64,000 bases of DNA, taken from contig NZ_QGGZ01000004.1 in the NCBI RefSeq assembly GCF_003148825.1, positions 62,001 through 126,000 on the forward strand, written 5' to 3'. Shown piece by piece: positions 43,842 through 52,176 of the stretch (position 1 is its first letter; each line of letters starts with the position of its first letter). Origin of the DNA: Streptomyces sp. CG 926 (GTDB taxonomy: Bacteria > Actinomycetota > Actinomycetes > Streptomycetales > Streptomycetaceae). The position numbers and the translations under genes are program-made. Below the pieces are notes generated by a model. That model made no database searches. It worked only from the letters and a program-made list of their open reading frames with translations, and was not told where the DNA came from.

Positions 43842-44216
43842 ATACACCTCACGGGTCGTACCAAGTACGGCGCGCGCCGGCGGACCGGCGGGGCCGGGAG
43901 CGGGACGGGATCGGCCCGTGTGCGCCATGTCCTTCGGCACGAACGGCCGGAGGACATGGTTCCGCTCCAGCAGCGCCGATTCCCGGCATTCACCTGAGCA
44001 AACGCCGGGGTGATCCTCCTCACTTACGGGATACGTACGCCCCGTACGCGGATCCGCGCGCCGGATCGGGAGCCCGTGGGCGGCCCGGGCCCGGTATACC
44101 CCTACGCCGGGGCGGAGTTGGGGCCGCGGCCCGGCGGCCGGACCGGCCGCCGGGCCCGACGCGCCGCCGCGCGCGGTGTGGCCGAGGCCACAGCGCGGTT
44201 CCGGCCGCTCCGGCCG
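43842..44216. other. Promoter region of the betaine transporter and 3' flank of gntR
   Basis: No gene is seen. Near 44024-44070 an AT-richer stretch with GATACGTACGCCCCGTACG, a short dyad, may be part of the promoter. Confidence 0.4.
44129..44155 (-). terminator. Terminator hairpin after gntR
   Basis: GCCCGGCGGCCG (44129-44140) and CGGCCGCCGGGC (44144-44155) form a perfect 12-bp stem with a three-base loop, 61 bases beyond the GntR stop. Confidence 0.65.
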
Positions 44217-45041
44217 TCACGTGATGCGGAAACCGGTGGTCGCGTGGTCGCGGCGGTCGCGGTGGAAGGTGAGGCGGTCCCAGGTGGGGAAGGCCAGGTC
44301 GGTGACGGTCAGCAGCCTGCCGGAGCTGTCGTGCAGGGTGCGGCGCACGGTCAGGCCACAGGTCGCGGTGGTGGTCTGCGGGTGGGTGACGCGGGTCATG
44401 GTGAGGGTCTCGGCGACCCGGCCGCCCGCGGCGGCGCGGTCGAGCCAGCGATGCAGTGCGAGCAGGTCCTGCTCGCGGGCGCCGGTCGTCGCCGCCCGGT
44501 TGCGCAGGGCCGCAAGCTCCGGACTCCGCGCGACGGCCCCGGGGCCGAAGTAGGTGACGGCGTCCCGGAGGGTCTCGCCGGCCGGTCCGCGTTCGCGGTG
44601 GTGATGGACCAGGGTGCGGTCTCCCCCGGCCATGCCGAGGAGCGCGCCGAGGGAGGGCGGGACGGTGACGTAGGCGGACCAGCTCCGCGCCGCCGCGGGC
44701 CCGGCGGGGGGCGTGGCGGAGGACCTGGCGGAGGGCCCGGCGGCGGATCCGGCGGCCGGGACACCGGATACGGCCGCGGCAAGGGTCGGGACGGCGGCGA
44801 CCGGGACGACAGGGCGGGTGCCGCGGCGGCCCGTGACGACGAGTCCGTCCTCGCGCAGGTACTGGAGGGCCGCCCGGATGGTCTGCCGGTTGACCTGGTA
44901 GCGGGCGGCGAGGCTGCGTTCGGACGGCAGTCTGCCGCCGGGGGCGTGTGCGGCGCGGTCGAGATCGCTGCGCAGCGCTGCGGCGATCCGCTGGTACTTG
45001 GGCATGGCGGCCTGGCCGCCGCCCCGCGAAGGGGAGGGCAT
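44217..45041 (-). CDS. GntR-family regulator, HutC subfamily (UTRA domain)
   Basis: A 274-residue regulator. Residues 13-85 are a GntR winged HTH: YQRIAAALRSDLDRAAHAPG, then LPSERSLAARYQVNRQTIRA and LREDGLVVTGRRGTRP. An Ala/Pro/Ser-rich linker of 50 residues is unusually long. Residues about 140-270 match a UTRA ligand domain (DRTLVHHHRERG, ALHRWLDRAA, AFPTWDRLTFHRD). The ATG at 45041 follows AGAGGAGAAGCC. A GGTCTATACC palindrome in front suggests autoregulation. HutC-type ligands include amino sugars and urocanate; ligand here unknown. The neighbouring betaine importer is a possible but unproven target. Confidence 0.87.
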   Translation of the reverse strand: MPSPSRGGGQAAMPKYQRIAAALRSDLDRAAHAPGGRLPSERSLAARYQVNRQTIRAALQYLREDGLVVTGRRGTRPVVPVAAVPTLAAAVSGVPAAGSAAGPSARSSATPPAGPAAARSWSAYVTVPPSLGALLGMAGGDRTLVHHHRERGPAGETLRDAVTYFGPGAVARSPELAALRNRAATTGAREQDLLALHRWLDRAAAGGRVAETLTMTRVTHPQTTTATCGLTVRRTLHDSSGRLLTVTDLAFPTWDRLTFHRDRRDHATTGFRIT

Positions 45042-45493
45042 GGCTTCTCCTCTGACGGGTGGTCAAGGACTGCGCGGTCTGCCCGACCAACCTAGCATTG
45101 GTCTATACCTTTCGGAGGGGTAGATCCCGGCGGTCGCCCCGACTTGGCCGATTCCCCACCCACACCCGGGCACGCCCGAGGCGCCGACACGACGCGGAGC
45201 GGCCACGTCGCGGGCGATGACACCCGACCACCGACGGATCGACGCCCTGGGGAGCTGGGCAAGTTGCCCATAAGTGAGTGGCCTCGCCGGCCGCTTCACC
45301 GTGCTGACTCAGCTCACGCCCACCTTCGACCAGGCCGCCGCAAGCGCCGGACCCCTGCCGGGTGGCCGGCCGCAACCGAGATCACCGCAGTGGCTCACAC
45401 CGCCTACGACGCGAAGAACCTGGAAGCCCTGGACGACGGGTCGACGACCGGGCGACCTCAGGCCGATCCGGCAGCCGCGGGCCCCGTCATCGC
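45042..45493. other. Intergenic region, no gene recognised
   Basis: Apart from the GntR operator at 45100, the plus-strand frames here lack coding bias and domains. The region is flanked by a GntR gene and the end of the sigma-factor gene. Confidence 0.4.
45098..45111 (-). promoter_or_regulatory. HutC/DasR-like operator before gntR
   Basis: TTGGTCTATACCTT contains the palindrome GGTCTATACC (45100-45109), the same layout as the TGGTCTAGACCA core of DasR-type sites. It lies 59 bases upstream of the GntR start, in the promoter area. Confidence 0.6.
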
Positions 45494-46630
45494 CTACGAG
45501 GGCTGCTCCGAGTCACCTGACGACTCGGCAACAGCGCGTAGTTGATTGAGCAGCCTGGTCTGGAACACGGCGGCAGAACGAAATCTTGTACCGATCTCTC
45601 CGAGGTGATGCGCAAGATCAAGCAGTTCAGTATCGGACGCGGCTGTCGGCGTCGGACTTGTGGTCTCTTCGGTTTCGGCCAAGACCTGTGCGAACGCGTC
45701 CGCCCGGCGTCGGGTTCTCACCGTGCCGGTGGACGAGCTTCCCGGCGAACCCCATGGATCACTTCGGTCGGGCGCCGCAGGCGGTAGCTCGCCTGCCGAA
45801 TCCGGAGTACTCCGGTCAGGGTGACCCGATACATGCGGGGCTGACGGCTCCGCCGGACGGGTGGGAAGCAGCCGGGTGAGGGTGCGCACGGCCCGGTACT
45901 GAAGGGTCTTGATGGCGACCTCGTTCTTGCCCATCACGCGGGCCGTCTCGGCGACGGAGAGGCCGAGGAGGAATCGCAAGGTCACGCACTCCTGCTGCTG
46001 CGGGTTGAGGCGGCGTACGGCCTCGATCAGCGCGGCGTTCGACCGTGATCCTTGGAGGGACTCCTCGGGGGAGTTCTCGCCGTCACCGACGCCAGGCGTG
46101 TCGCGGGTGGCTCCCTCGAGGCGGAAGCGGCTCGACTTCAAGTGGTCCGCGACGAGGTTGCGGGCGATGGTGACCAGCCAGGCGCCGAGGTCACGTTCCG
46201 ACCAGGTGAAGGCATACAAACGCTGCTGGGCTTTCAAGAACGTTCCCACGGTGAGCGCTTCGGCTGTGGGGGCGGTTCCTACACGGAAGTACACATAGCA
46301 GTACACCGTATCCACGAATCGACTTCCGACGTGGGCGATGGCCGCGACGTCACCGATGCGTACCCGCCCCAGCGGGCCCGGCGCGAGTGAGGATCCGCTC
46401 CTCCCTTCCGGAAGGCCGGTCGGGTCTACGGCCGTGATCGGCAGAGCAGAGCCGTCGGCATCAGTGAGACCGTCGCTCTCAGCGTGGATGGCGCGGAAGG
46501 CCAGAGCGGCCCGGACCCAGTGCCAGAAGTCGGATTTTGGGGACAGAGGGCTGTGGTTACGAGGCGGGGTGGCGGCAAGCTGGGCGCGCACGGCGTGCAG
46601 GAAGGAGTTGACGTGGGCGTTAGCGGCCAT
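45494..46630 (-). CDS. ECF-type sigma factor with long C-terminal extension
   Basis: A 378-residue sigma-70 family protein. Residues about 75-165 resemble region 2 (ERDLGAWLVTIARNLVADHL with the basic SSRFRLEG end); residues about 190-245 are region 4 (AVRRLNPQQQECVTLRFLLG, then SVAETARVMGKNEVAIKTLQ). An N-terminal 75 residues and a C-terminal 130 residues are extra. The tail ends RADAFAQVLAETEE and FRSAAVFQTRLLNQLRAV, which resembles the start of DUF5667 proteins found next to ECF genes, so an intramolecular control domain is possible. The ATG at 46630 follows GGGAG; it overlaps the stop of the small membrane protein gene upstream by 11 bases. Confidence 0.82.
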   Translation of the reverse strand: MAANAHVNSFLHAVRAQLAATPPRNHSPLSPKSDFWHWVRAALAFRAIHAESDGLTDADGSALPITAVDPTGLPEGRSGSSLAPGPLGRVRIGDVAAIAHVGSRFVDTVYCYVYFRVGTAPTAEALTVGTFLKAQQRLYAFTWSERDLGAWLVTIARNLVADHLKSSRFRLEGATRDTPGVGDGENSPEESLQGSRSNAALIEAVRRLNPQQQECVTLRFLLGLSVAETARVMGKNEVAIKTLQYRAVRTLTRLLPTRPAEPSAPHVSGHPDRSTPDSAGELPPAAPDRSDPWGSPGSSSTGTVRTRRRADAFAQVLAETEETTSPTPTAASDTELLDLAHHLGEIGTRFRSAAVFQTRLLNQLRAVAESSGDSEQPS

Positions 46631-47018
46631 CACGGCTCCCATGGTCTGCGGTAGGGGAAGACGGTGGCTGCTGCGCCCTGGGCTGCTCCTCCCTGGGAGG
46701 AATCTCGTTCCCGGCCGAGACTCTGGCTGTGGTCCCTGAGGGAGCGTCCGCTATCTGTTGAATGATCAAGGGGGCAGTGATACCGAGTGTGACGGCAGCG
46801 AGCGAGCCGCCGACTTGATCCGCCGCCGCGTAGGTGCCGCTGATGCCGGCAGCCATGAAAAAGCGCACGCCGAGAGCGGCCACATAGGGCTTGACCTGCG
46901 CAACGCCGTTCCTGGTCCAGGGGAAGCTGTCGGTGAGGTGATAGAGCCGCCACATCTCCTTGGCTTCGATCAGGCCGGCACCGAGCATGCCCCATAGGCA
47001 CGCATGCCACCATGTCAT
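46620..47018 (-). CDS. Small membrane protein coupled to the ECF sigma gene
   Basis: A 132-residue protein with three hydrophobic segments: WWHACLWGMLGAGLIEAKEM, YVAALGVRFFMAAGISGTYA and GGSLAAVTLGITAPLIIQQI, then a hydrophilic Pro/Arg tail. No known anti-sigma motif (zinc HxxxCxxC) is seen. The stop overlaps the sigma start, so both are translated together and a role as membrane partner of the sigma factor is plausible. The start may be the ATG at 47018 or the GTG at 47027, both close to the GGGGGGTGAG stretch. Confidence 0.65.
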   Translation of the reverse strand: MTWWHACLWGMLGAGLIEAKEMWRLYHLTDSFPWTRNGVAQVKPYVAALGVRFFMAAGISGTYAAADQVGGSLAAVTLGITAPLIIQQIADAPSGTTARVSAGNEIPPREEQPRAQQPPSSPTADHGSRDGR

Positions 47019-47417
47019 TGAGCTCACCCCCCAAGGCTCACAGCATTCCGTTGCCTGCTGCGTACCCTCCGTCGCTTCATGTAGCAGCGAAGGTATCGTC
47101 AGGGTGGCCCAGCAGGCAGCGTTTCCCTGACATGGAGGCCCTGCCGCGTCCTGTTGGGCGCCGACCGATCCTGCGGGTCGTTCGCGCCTCCCCGGTCGTC
47201 GAGCGGATGCACGAACCGGAAGCGGGTCGGGTCACCTCAACGCCTGCACTCAGGCCATCGCCGCAGCTCAGCACCCTGGGGAATGGCGTGGCTCCAAAGC
47301 AGCCCGCCGCCGCCGGCCAGAAGGAAGGCCGGGCGCTCGGTGGGGAGCTCGGTCCAGCCTGGACAGGTGAAGATCAGCCGTGCGCCGGCACCGGTCCACG
47401 GACGGCCGAAATGATCA
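47019..47417. other. Intergenic region with possible remnant
   Basis: On the minus strand, 47240-47420 reads FGRPWTGAGARLIFTCPGWT, then ERPAFLLAGGGGLLWSHAIP, which looks protein-like but has only moderate coding bias and no start. It may be the end of a lost gene; otherwise nothing is recognised. Confidence 0.35.
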
Positions 47418-47727
47418 ATGGCCACGGTCCCTGTCCACGTCGTCCGCGACGGACGCCTGCCGACGTTCCGCCACACCGACCACTCCTCCGAGCAGGTCGT
47501 CGGCATCCAGGTGCCGCAGGCAGCCCGCCCCGGTGAAACCCCGGAAGTCGCCGCTCTGCGCGAGACCCGCGAGGAGACCGGCCTGTGGGACTTCAAGATT
47601 TGTCCGCAAGCTCGGTGAGGCCGAATACGACATCAGCCCGCACCGGTTCGAGACCCAGCACCGGCACGTCTTCCACCTGGAGTTGACCGAGCCCAAGAGC
47701 CCGGACAACGTGACTTCGGGACCTTGA
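47418..47727 (+). pseudogene. Frameshifted NUDIX hydrolase
   Basis: From the ATG at 47418 the frame reads VHVVRDGRLPTFRHTDHSSE and the NUDIX box PGETPEVAALRETREETGLW (Glu residues for metal binding present), then stops at 47618. The following part continues in another frame from about 47595: FVRKLGEAEYDISPHRFETQ HRHVFHLELTEP. One base change in register near 47597 explains the break. The N-terminus is also short and the C-terminus ends abruptly in the MarR promoter, so this is a decayed MutT-type pyrophosphohydrolase. Confidence 0.75.
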
Positions 47728-47739
47728 CACGCCAGATGA

Positions 47740-47755
47740 TTAGCCACCATATTAC
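47740..47755 (+). promoter_or_regulatory. MarR operator, copy 1
   Basis: TTAGCCACCATATTAC lies five bases before the MarR start and recurs almost unchanged (14 of 16) at 48347. It is AT-rich against the background and overlaps the expected promoter, so it is the probable autoregulatory site. Confidence 0.65.
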
Positions 47756-47759
47756 TTTC

Positions 47760-48278
47760 ATGACGAGGGACGGCATCGACGACGAGGCACCCACACCCGA
47801 TCAGGCAAGGCGGCAGGTCGAGCATTACGGGCTGACGGTCGACCCCCAGGCGGTGCTGGTCGCCGTTCGGCTGATCTCGGCGGGTGCGAGGGTCGGCCGG
47901 GCGGCCGAGGCGCACTTCGCCCGGTTCGGCCTGTCCACGGGGCGCTACCGCCTGCTCGCCGACCTCGAGGACCACGGCGGGGAGAAGTCCCCCTCGCGCC
48001 TCGCGGAAGACCTCGGCGTGTCGAGGGCCACGGTCACCGGCCTGCTGGACGGCCTCGAACGCGAGGGCCTGATCGCCCGCCGCCCGTCCACGGAGGACGG
48101 CCGGGGCACGGTGGCCGTCCTCACGGCGCGCGGGTCGCAGCGCCTGCGCGACATGGCGCCCGAGCATTTCGGGCGGCTCGAATCCATGGTGGCCGGGCTT
48201 TCAGTAGAGGAGCGCGCGGTGTTCCTGGACCTGCTCGCCCGCGTGGTGCGCGGCAGCGCGGCCCTGACCGCGGACTGA
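47760..48278 (+). CDS. MarR-family regulator
   Basis: A 172-residue MarR protein. The wHTH reads RYRLLADLEDHGGEKSPSRL, then AEDLGVSRATVTGLLDGLER with the wing RRPSTEDGRGTVAVLT. N-terminal and C-terminal helices form the dimer domain. The ATG at 47760 is preferred; the frame extends to 47724 through the operator. It is followed by a second copy of the same operator and by a membrane protein and an NmrA-type gene, which are the likely targets. Confidence 0.88.
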   Translation: MTRDGIDDEAPTPDQARRQVEHYGLTVDPQAVLVAVRLISAGARVGRAAEAHFARFGLSTGRYRLLADLEDHGGEKSPSRLAEDLGVSRATVTGLLDGLEREGLIARRPSTEDGRGTVAVLTARGSQRLRDMAPEHFGRLESMVAGLSVEERAVFLDLLARVVRGSAALTAD

Positions 48279-48346
48279 TCCGACCCACCCCTCGGCCGAT
48301 TTCGGCCCCGCCCCTACGGGCAGGGCCGCCTTTCGCGACGTAATAG

Positions 48347-48362
48347 TTAGCCACCTAATTAC
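48347..48362 (+). promoter_or_regulatory. MarR operator, copy 2
   Basis: TTAGCCACCTAATTAC, almost identical to the element before the MarR gene, sits 36 bases before the membrane-protein start. Extending left, GTAATAGTTAG forms a dyad with CTAATTAC. The pair defines a small MarR regulon. Confidence 0.7.
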
Positions 48363-48397
48363 CTACCTGCCTCCCCCACCCCGAGAGAGAGACCGGC

Positions 48398-48874
48398 ATG
48401 CCCGCAACGAAGCACAGAACCGGCCGCCGCGACCGAGCCGGCACCCGGACGCCCCGGCCGTTCACCCTTTGGCGGGAGGTGCTGACCGCCTACGCCGCGC
48501 CCGCACTGATGGCCGGCACGGCCGGACTCGTCACCGGGCAACGTGACCTGGTCGTGGCCGCCTGCACCTCCATCGCCGGCACCTCCGCCGTGGTGGCGTT
48601 CCTCGTCGGCTGCTGGCTGCGGCACGGCGGACGGCCCCGACGGTGGACCCTCACCGCACCGCGCGGCGTCCTGGCCGCCGTGCTCCTCGTCGCCACGGTC
48701 GGCGCGGGGGCCCTGCTGGGATGGTTCGCCGCCCGGTGGCTGCCCGGCCACACCCCGCTGCCGGCCGCCCCGTGGTTGGAGCGCCTACGCGTGGACCTGC
48801 CCGTCTCCGCGGCCCTCGCCACCACCATCGTCACCCTGCGCTGGCGCGGCACCACCACGGCATCCCCCGCGTAG
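48398..48874 (+). CDS. Integral membrane protein, unknown
   Basis: A 158-residue protein with a basic start and about four TM segments: LTAYAAPALMAGTAGLVTG, VVAACTSIAGTSAVVAFLVG, GVLAAVLLVATVGAGALLGW and LPVSAALATTIVTLRW. No known family recognised. It follows a MarR operator and precedes the NmrA-type gene by 58 bases, so they are likely co-transcribed. Confidence 0.7.
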   Translation: MPATKHRTGRRDRAGTRTPRPFTLWREVLTAYAAPALMAGTAGLVTGQRDLVVAACTSIAGTSAVVAFLVGCWLRHGGRPRRWTLTAPRGVLAAVLLVATVGAGALLGWFAARWLPGHTPLPAAPWLERLRVDLPVSAALATTIVTLRWRGTTTASPA

Positions 48875-48932
48875 GCCCACCGGCGACACCCGTCGCCGGC
48901 ACGTCACCACATCACCAAGGAGTGAGCACACG

Positions 48933-49799
48933 ATGATCGTTGTCATGGGAGCGACCGGAGCGACCGGAAACGCCCTGCTCCACAGCCTGCGCACGCTCGA
49001 CGTACCCGTCCGCGCGCTGACCCGCACCCCGCACACCCCGATCCCCGGCACGACCGGTGCGCACCGACCGCCCGTCGAGGTCCGGTACGCCGACGCCACC
49101 GACCCGCATTCCCTGCGCGCCGCCTTCAAGGGCACCGACCAGCTCTTCCTCGCCATGGCCAACGGCCCCGCACAGGTCGAACTCGAAACCGCTGTCATCG
49201 ACATGGCCACCGACGCCGGCATCGGACACATCGTCAAGATCTCCGCACCCGCCGCCGAGCCCGACTCCCCCGTCGCCGTCTCCCGCGGGCACCACGCCGT
49301 CGAGGAACACCTGCGGGCCTCCGGCCTCGCCCACACCATCCTGCGCCCCTACGCGTTCACTCAGAACCTGCTGCGCCTGACTCCCGCCGTCGCTCAGGGC
49401 GTCATCCTCGGCACCACGGGCGACGCGCCCTGCAACTACGTCGACTGCCGAGACATCGGCGACGTCGCCGCCGCAGCCCTCACCAGGCCGGAGATCGCCG
49501 GCCACACGTACACGCTGACCGGCCCCGAAGCCCTCTCCTCCCCCGAAATCGCCGCGCGCCTGTCCGCCGTGACCGGCCGTCCGATCCGCTACGTCGACCT
49601 GACCCCGGCCGAACTGCGGGACAACCTCGTGCGCGAAGCTCACATGCCCGCCTGGCTCGCCGACCACGTGACCGAGATCCAGCAGCTCACCGTCACCCGA
49701 CCCGAGACCCCGACCACCACCGTCGTCGATGTCCTGGGCCGCCCGCCCCGCAGCGTGGACGCCTTCCTCCAGGAGCACCGGGCCCACTTCCGCCGCTAG
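48933..49799 (+). CDS. NAD(P)-binding NmrA/TMR-family protein
   Basis: A 288-residue atypical short-chain dehydrogenase. The N-terminal IVVMGATGATGNALLHSLRT is the GxxGxxG dinucleotide motif; VEVRYADATDPHSLRAAFKG and HIVKISAPAAEPDSP follow as in NmrA/QOR2-like proteins. The catalytic YxxxK is absent (SRGHHAVEEHLRASG lies there), so it may sense NADP(H) or reduce quinones with a different mechanism. AAGGAG ribosome site. In the MarR-controlled locus; a role in oxidative or quinone stress is plausible. Confidence 0.87.
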   Translation: MIVVMGATGATGNALLHSLRTLDVPVRALTRTPHTPIPGTTGAHRPPVEVRYADATDPHSLRAAFKGTDQLFLAMANGPAQVELETAVIDMATDAGIGHIVKISAPAAEPDSPVAVSRGHHAVEEHLRASGLAHTILRPYAFTQNLLRLTPAVAQGVILGTTGDAPCNYVDCRDIGDVAAAALTRPEIAGHTYTLTGPEALSSPEIAARLSAVTGRPIRYVDLTPAELRDNLVREAHMPAWLADHVTEIQQLTVTRPETPTTTVVDVLGRPPRSVDAFLQEHRAHFRR

Positions 49800-49865
49800 G
49801 GCGGGCCGCGGCGGGGGCGGAACGTCGCACGAGTAAGCCGAGCCCGGCCCCGCCGCGCGATCGGG

Positions 49866-50699
49866 TCAGCGCAGGCCGGCGAAGAGGTCGTTCTCCGGCA
49901 GGGCCGCGCCGGTGGCGTCCTGGACCCGTACGAAGGTCTCCATCCCCATCAGTTCGCCGAACCGCTCCTTGCCCATCCTGAGGAAGAAGATGTTCTCGCC
50001 CTGACTGGCGTGTGCGGCCAGCGCATCGAACTTCTGGCCGCTGAAGGCGGTGGTGTCCACCCACGTGGTGATCTCGTCGTCGGGGAGGCCGATGTCGGCC
50101 AGCGCCGCGGCCTCGGCCGGATCCGGCTCCGGCATGTCCTCACCGAACTCGCGCATGATCTTGCCGAACCGCTCCATCGCCGAGCGCGGCATGGTCGTCC
50201 AGTACACCTTCGGTGTCAGCTCGGTCAGTTCGAGAGCCGCCATCGTGATGCGGTGGGCCTGGATGTGGTCGGGGTGGCCGTAGAAGCCGTTCTCGTCATA
50301 GGTGACGACCACATCGGGCCGGTAGTGCCGCATGAGGTCCGCGAGTCGGGCGGCGCCTTCCTCCAGGGGGGTCTTCCAGAAGGATCCGGGAGCGTCGTTG
50401 CTCGGCCAGCCCATCATCCCGGAGTCCGCGTAGTCCAGCGTCTCCAGGTCGCTGATGTTCAGGACCTCACAGCTCGCGTCGAGTTCTCGACGGCGCATCC
50501 GGGCGACGGCCGCCGGATCGTGCCCGGGGCCACCTGGCTTGACACCCCCCGGCCCGTCACCGCAACCGCCGTCGGTACATGTCACGAGCACGGTGCGGAT
50601 GCCCTCCGCCGCGTACCGCGCGAGAACTCCTCCGGTTCCGGTGGCCTCGTCGTCGGGGTGGGCGTGCACTGCCATGAGCGTCAAGGGCCGGTCGGTCAT
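49866..50699 (-). CDS. PIG-L/LmbE deacetylase (mycothiol amidase Mca/MshB-like)
   Basis: A 277-residue zinc amidohydrolase. The metal motif AHPDDE (residues about 12-17) with the distal His in FYGHPDHIQAHR are the LmbE ligands. VTCTDGGCGDGPGG and the YDENGFYGHPDH segment match the mycothiol branch, so it may act on mycothiol S-conjugates (Mca) or on GlcNAc-Ins (MshB), or on a natural product. The genus normally has housekeeping Mca and MshB elsewhere, so this copy could be accessory. ATG at 50699 with AGGAGG. Confidence 0.87.
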   Translation of the reverse strand: MTDRPLTLMAVHAHPDDEATGTGGVLARYAAEGIRTVLVTCTDGGCGDGPGGVKPGGPGHDPAAVARMRRRELDASCEVLNISDLETLDYADSGMMGWPSNDAPGSFWKTPLEEGAARLADLMRHYRPDVVVTYDENGFYGHPDHIQAHRITMAALELTELTPKVYWTTMPRSAMERFGKIMREFGEDMPEPDPAEAAALADIGLPDDEITTWVDTTAFSGQKFDALAAHASQGENIFFLRMGKERFGELMGMETFVRVQDATGAALPENDLFAGLR

Positions 50700-50992
50700 G
50701 AACAAATCCTCCTGCGGAAAGCGTGTCGGTCGGTCCTGGTGCGCGGAGGGCATCCGCGATCCCGGGAGGCCGGATCCCGCCGGTGCGGATGGCATCGTTC
50801 CCGCCGCTGCGGTGCCGGACCCCCGCTCGGTGCAACGATGCCGGCCCGACCTGCTGTTCCCGGCGCGGCCGCTGGGCTTTCCCGCGCATCGACCGCCCGG
50901 CCCGGGTGCCCGTACCCGCCTCGTCCTCACGGCGATCGGCCCTCGGGGAACGGGGAGCGGGGAGTGGGGAGGGCTGCGGATAGCGTGTGGGC

Positions 50993-51583
50993 ATGGCGAT
51001 GACGACAAAGCAGCGGGTCCTGTACCGCCAGGGCACCGGCTTCCGGCGGATGACGGCGAAGTGGGTCCTGTTCTTCGGCGCCGTGAGCCTGCTGGACGGC
51101 GGGCTGCTCCGGTCGTGGGGCTACGCGGTGATCTGGCCGGTGATCGGGCTCGTGCTGTGGGTGCCGTTCGGGATCGGCGTCGTCTGGTACTCGAAGAAGG
51201 ATCAGCTGGTCACGCTCACCACGCACGAACTGCGTGTACGACGCAAGCGGCTGTCCATGGAGAACGTGAACCTGCTCCACGTGGCACGGCTGTGGCTGGA
51301 GGGGCGATCGACCGCGGACGACCAGCCGGTGCGGGAGTGGCGACGGTTCGACCGGGTGGTGTGGGTGCCGCTTCGGGACGGTCGGGCGTTCGGCGTGGAG
51401 TTCCGCGACCCCGCCGCGTTCGCCGAGGTGTTCGGCGCCTTCGCGGTGGCGGCGTGCGGCGGGCCGGACATCGTCCGCGCGCGGGCCGCGGCGGAGACCT
51501 ACCCCGAGCCGCGCCCGATCCGGGCACGCTCCGCCGACAGCGGCGGATCCTGGCCGGACGTCCTGGACATCTTCACCACCTGA
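50993..51583 (+). CDS. Membrane protein with two TM segments, unknown
   Basis: About 196 residues. Two hydrophobic spans, WVLFFGAVSLLDGGLLRSW and AVIWPVIGLVLWVPFGIGVV, are followed by a cytosolic domain (KKDQLVTLTTHELRVRRKRL, then RAFGVEFRDPAAFAEVFGAF) that resembles bacterial PH-like domains in spacing. Start may be ATG 50993, ATG 50999 or GTG 50987; GGGGAGGG lies 18 bases upstream of the first ATG. No function assigned. Confidence 0.65.
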   Translation: MAMTTKQRVLYRQGTGFRRMTAKWVLFFGAVSLLDGGLLRSWGYAVIWPVIGLVLWVPFGIGVVWYSKKDQLVTLTTHELRVRRKRLSMENVNLLHVARLWLEGRSTADDQPVREWRRFDRVVWVPLRDGRAFGVEFRDPAAFAEVFGAFAVAACGGPDIVRARAAAETYPEPRPIRARSADSGGSWPDVLDIFTT

Positions 51584-51616
51584 GAACCGAGGGTCGTGGG
51601 AGGATGACGTACATGA

Positions 51617-52045
51617 ATGACATGCGAAGGGGCCGTGCCGCGTAGAAGACCGGCTTCGCGCCGACCTCCGGTACGCGGTCGGGGAATGCCCTGGATCCGA
51701 TATCGCGATGTCCCAGGTCTGTCGGGGGCCGCGAACGCCGCCGTCCGCGTGCTCGAACGGGAGCGGTTCGCCCCGGGCGTCGTGTCGGTGGCCCTCAGCG
51801 TGTGGTCCGTGCGGGTGCACGGCACCGAGCGCCGGTGGAGGCCGTGGGAGGCCGAGTTCACCTGCCCGTGCTGCGGCGAGGGCTGGGCCCGCGACAAGCT
51901 GCAGGAGGCTCTGTACCTCCTGCCGCCGAACGCCGCCACCGAGCTCCGGGGGCGGGTCGAGGATCTGGACCGGGTGCTACTCCGGCGAACGCACCATGAG
52001 CCGTCGGCGGATCCGGATCTGGCGTGGTGGCATCGTCGATGCTGA
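51617..52045 (+). CDS. Hypothetical protein with a CxxC motif
   Basis: Up to 142 residues; the start is doubtful and a shorter form from the ATG at 51686 (MPWIRYRDVPGLSGAANAAV) may be the true product because the first 23 residues are basic and low-complexity. A central TCPCCGEGW cluster could bind zinc. The C-terminal half is helical (LQEALYLLPPNAATELRGRV, then LDRVLLRRTHHEP). Codon bias is strong. Unknown function. Confidence 0.6.
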   Translation: MTCEGAVPRRRPASRRPPVRGRGMPWIRYRDVPGLSGAANAAVRVLERERFAPGVVSVALSVWSVRVHGTERRWRPWEAEFTCPCCGEGWARDKLQEALYLLPPNAATELRGRVEDLDRVLLRRTHHEPSADPDLAWWHRRC

Positions 52046-52100
52046 CCGCGGCCACGAGGTGCGTGCGGCGTCATGGGTTCGGGTCCCGACGCCGGGCCTC

Positions 52101-52128
52101 GGGCCTCGGCTCTCGGGCCTCGGCTCTC
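52101..52128. repeat. Two-copy 14-bp tandem repeat
   Basis: GGGCCTCGGCTCTC occurs twice in tandem between the hypothetical gene and the end of the NIS synthetase gene, and a partial copy precedes it. Confidence 0.6.
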
Positions 52129-52176
52129 GGATCCGGTGCGAACCCGCCATGCCGAGCGATGTCGTCGCGCGGTGCC

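Noticed and set aside
43842..44216. A riboswitch in front of the betaine transporter operon
   Set aside because: No known riboswitch core was recognised, and betaine systems are normally controlled by osmotic or regulator proteins; only short dyads are seen.
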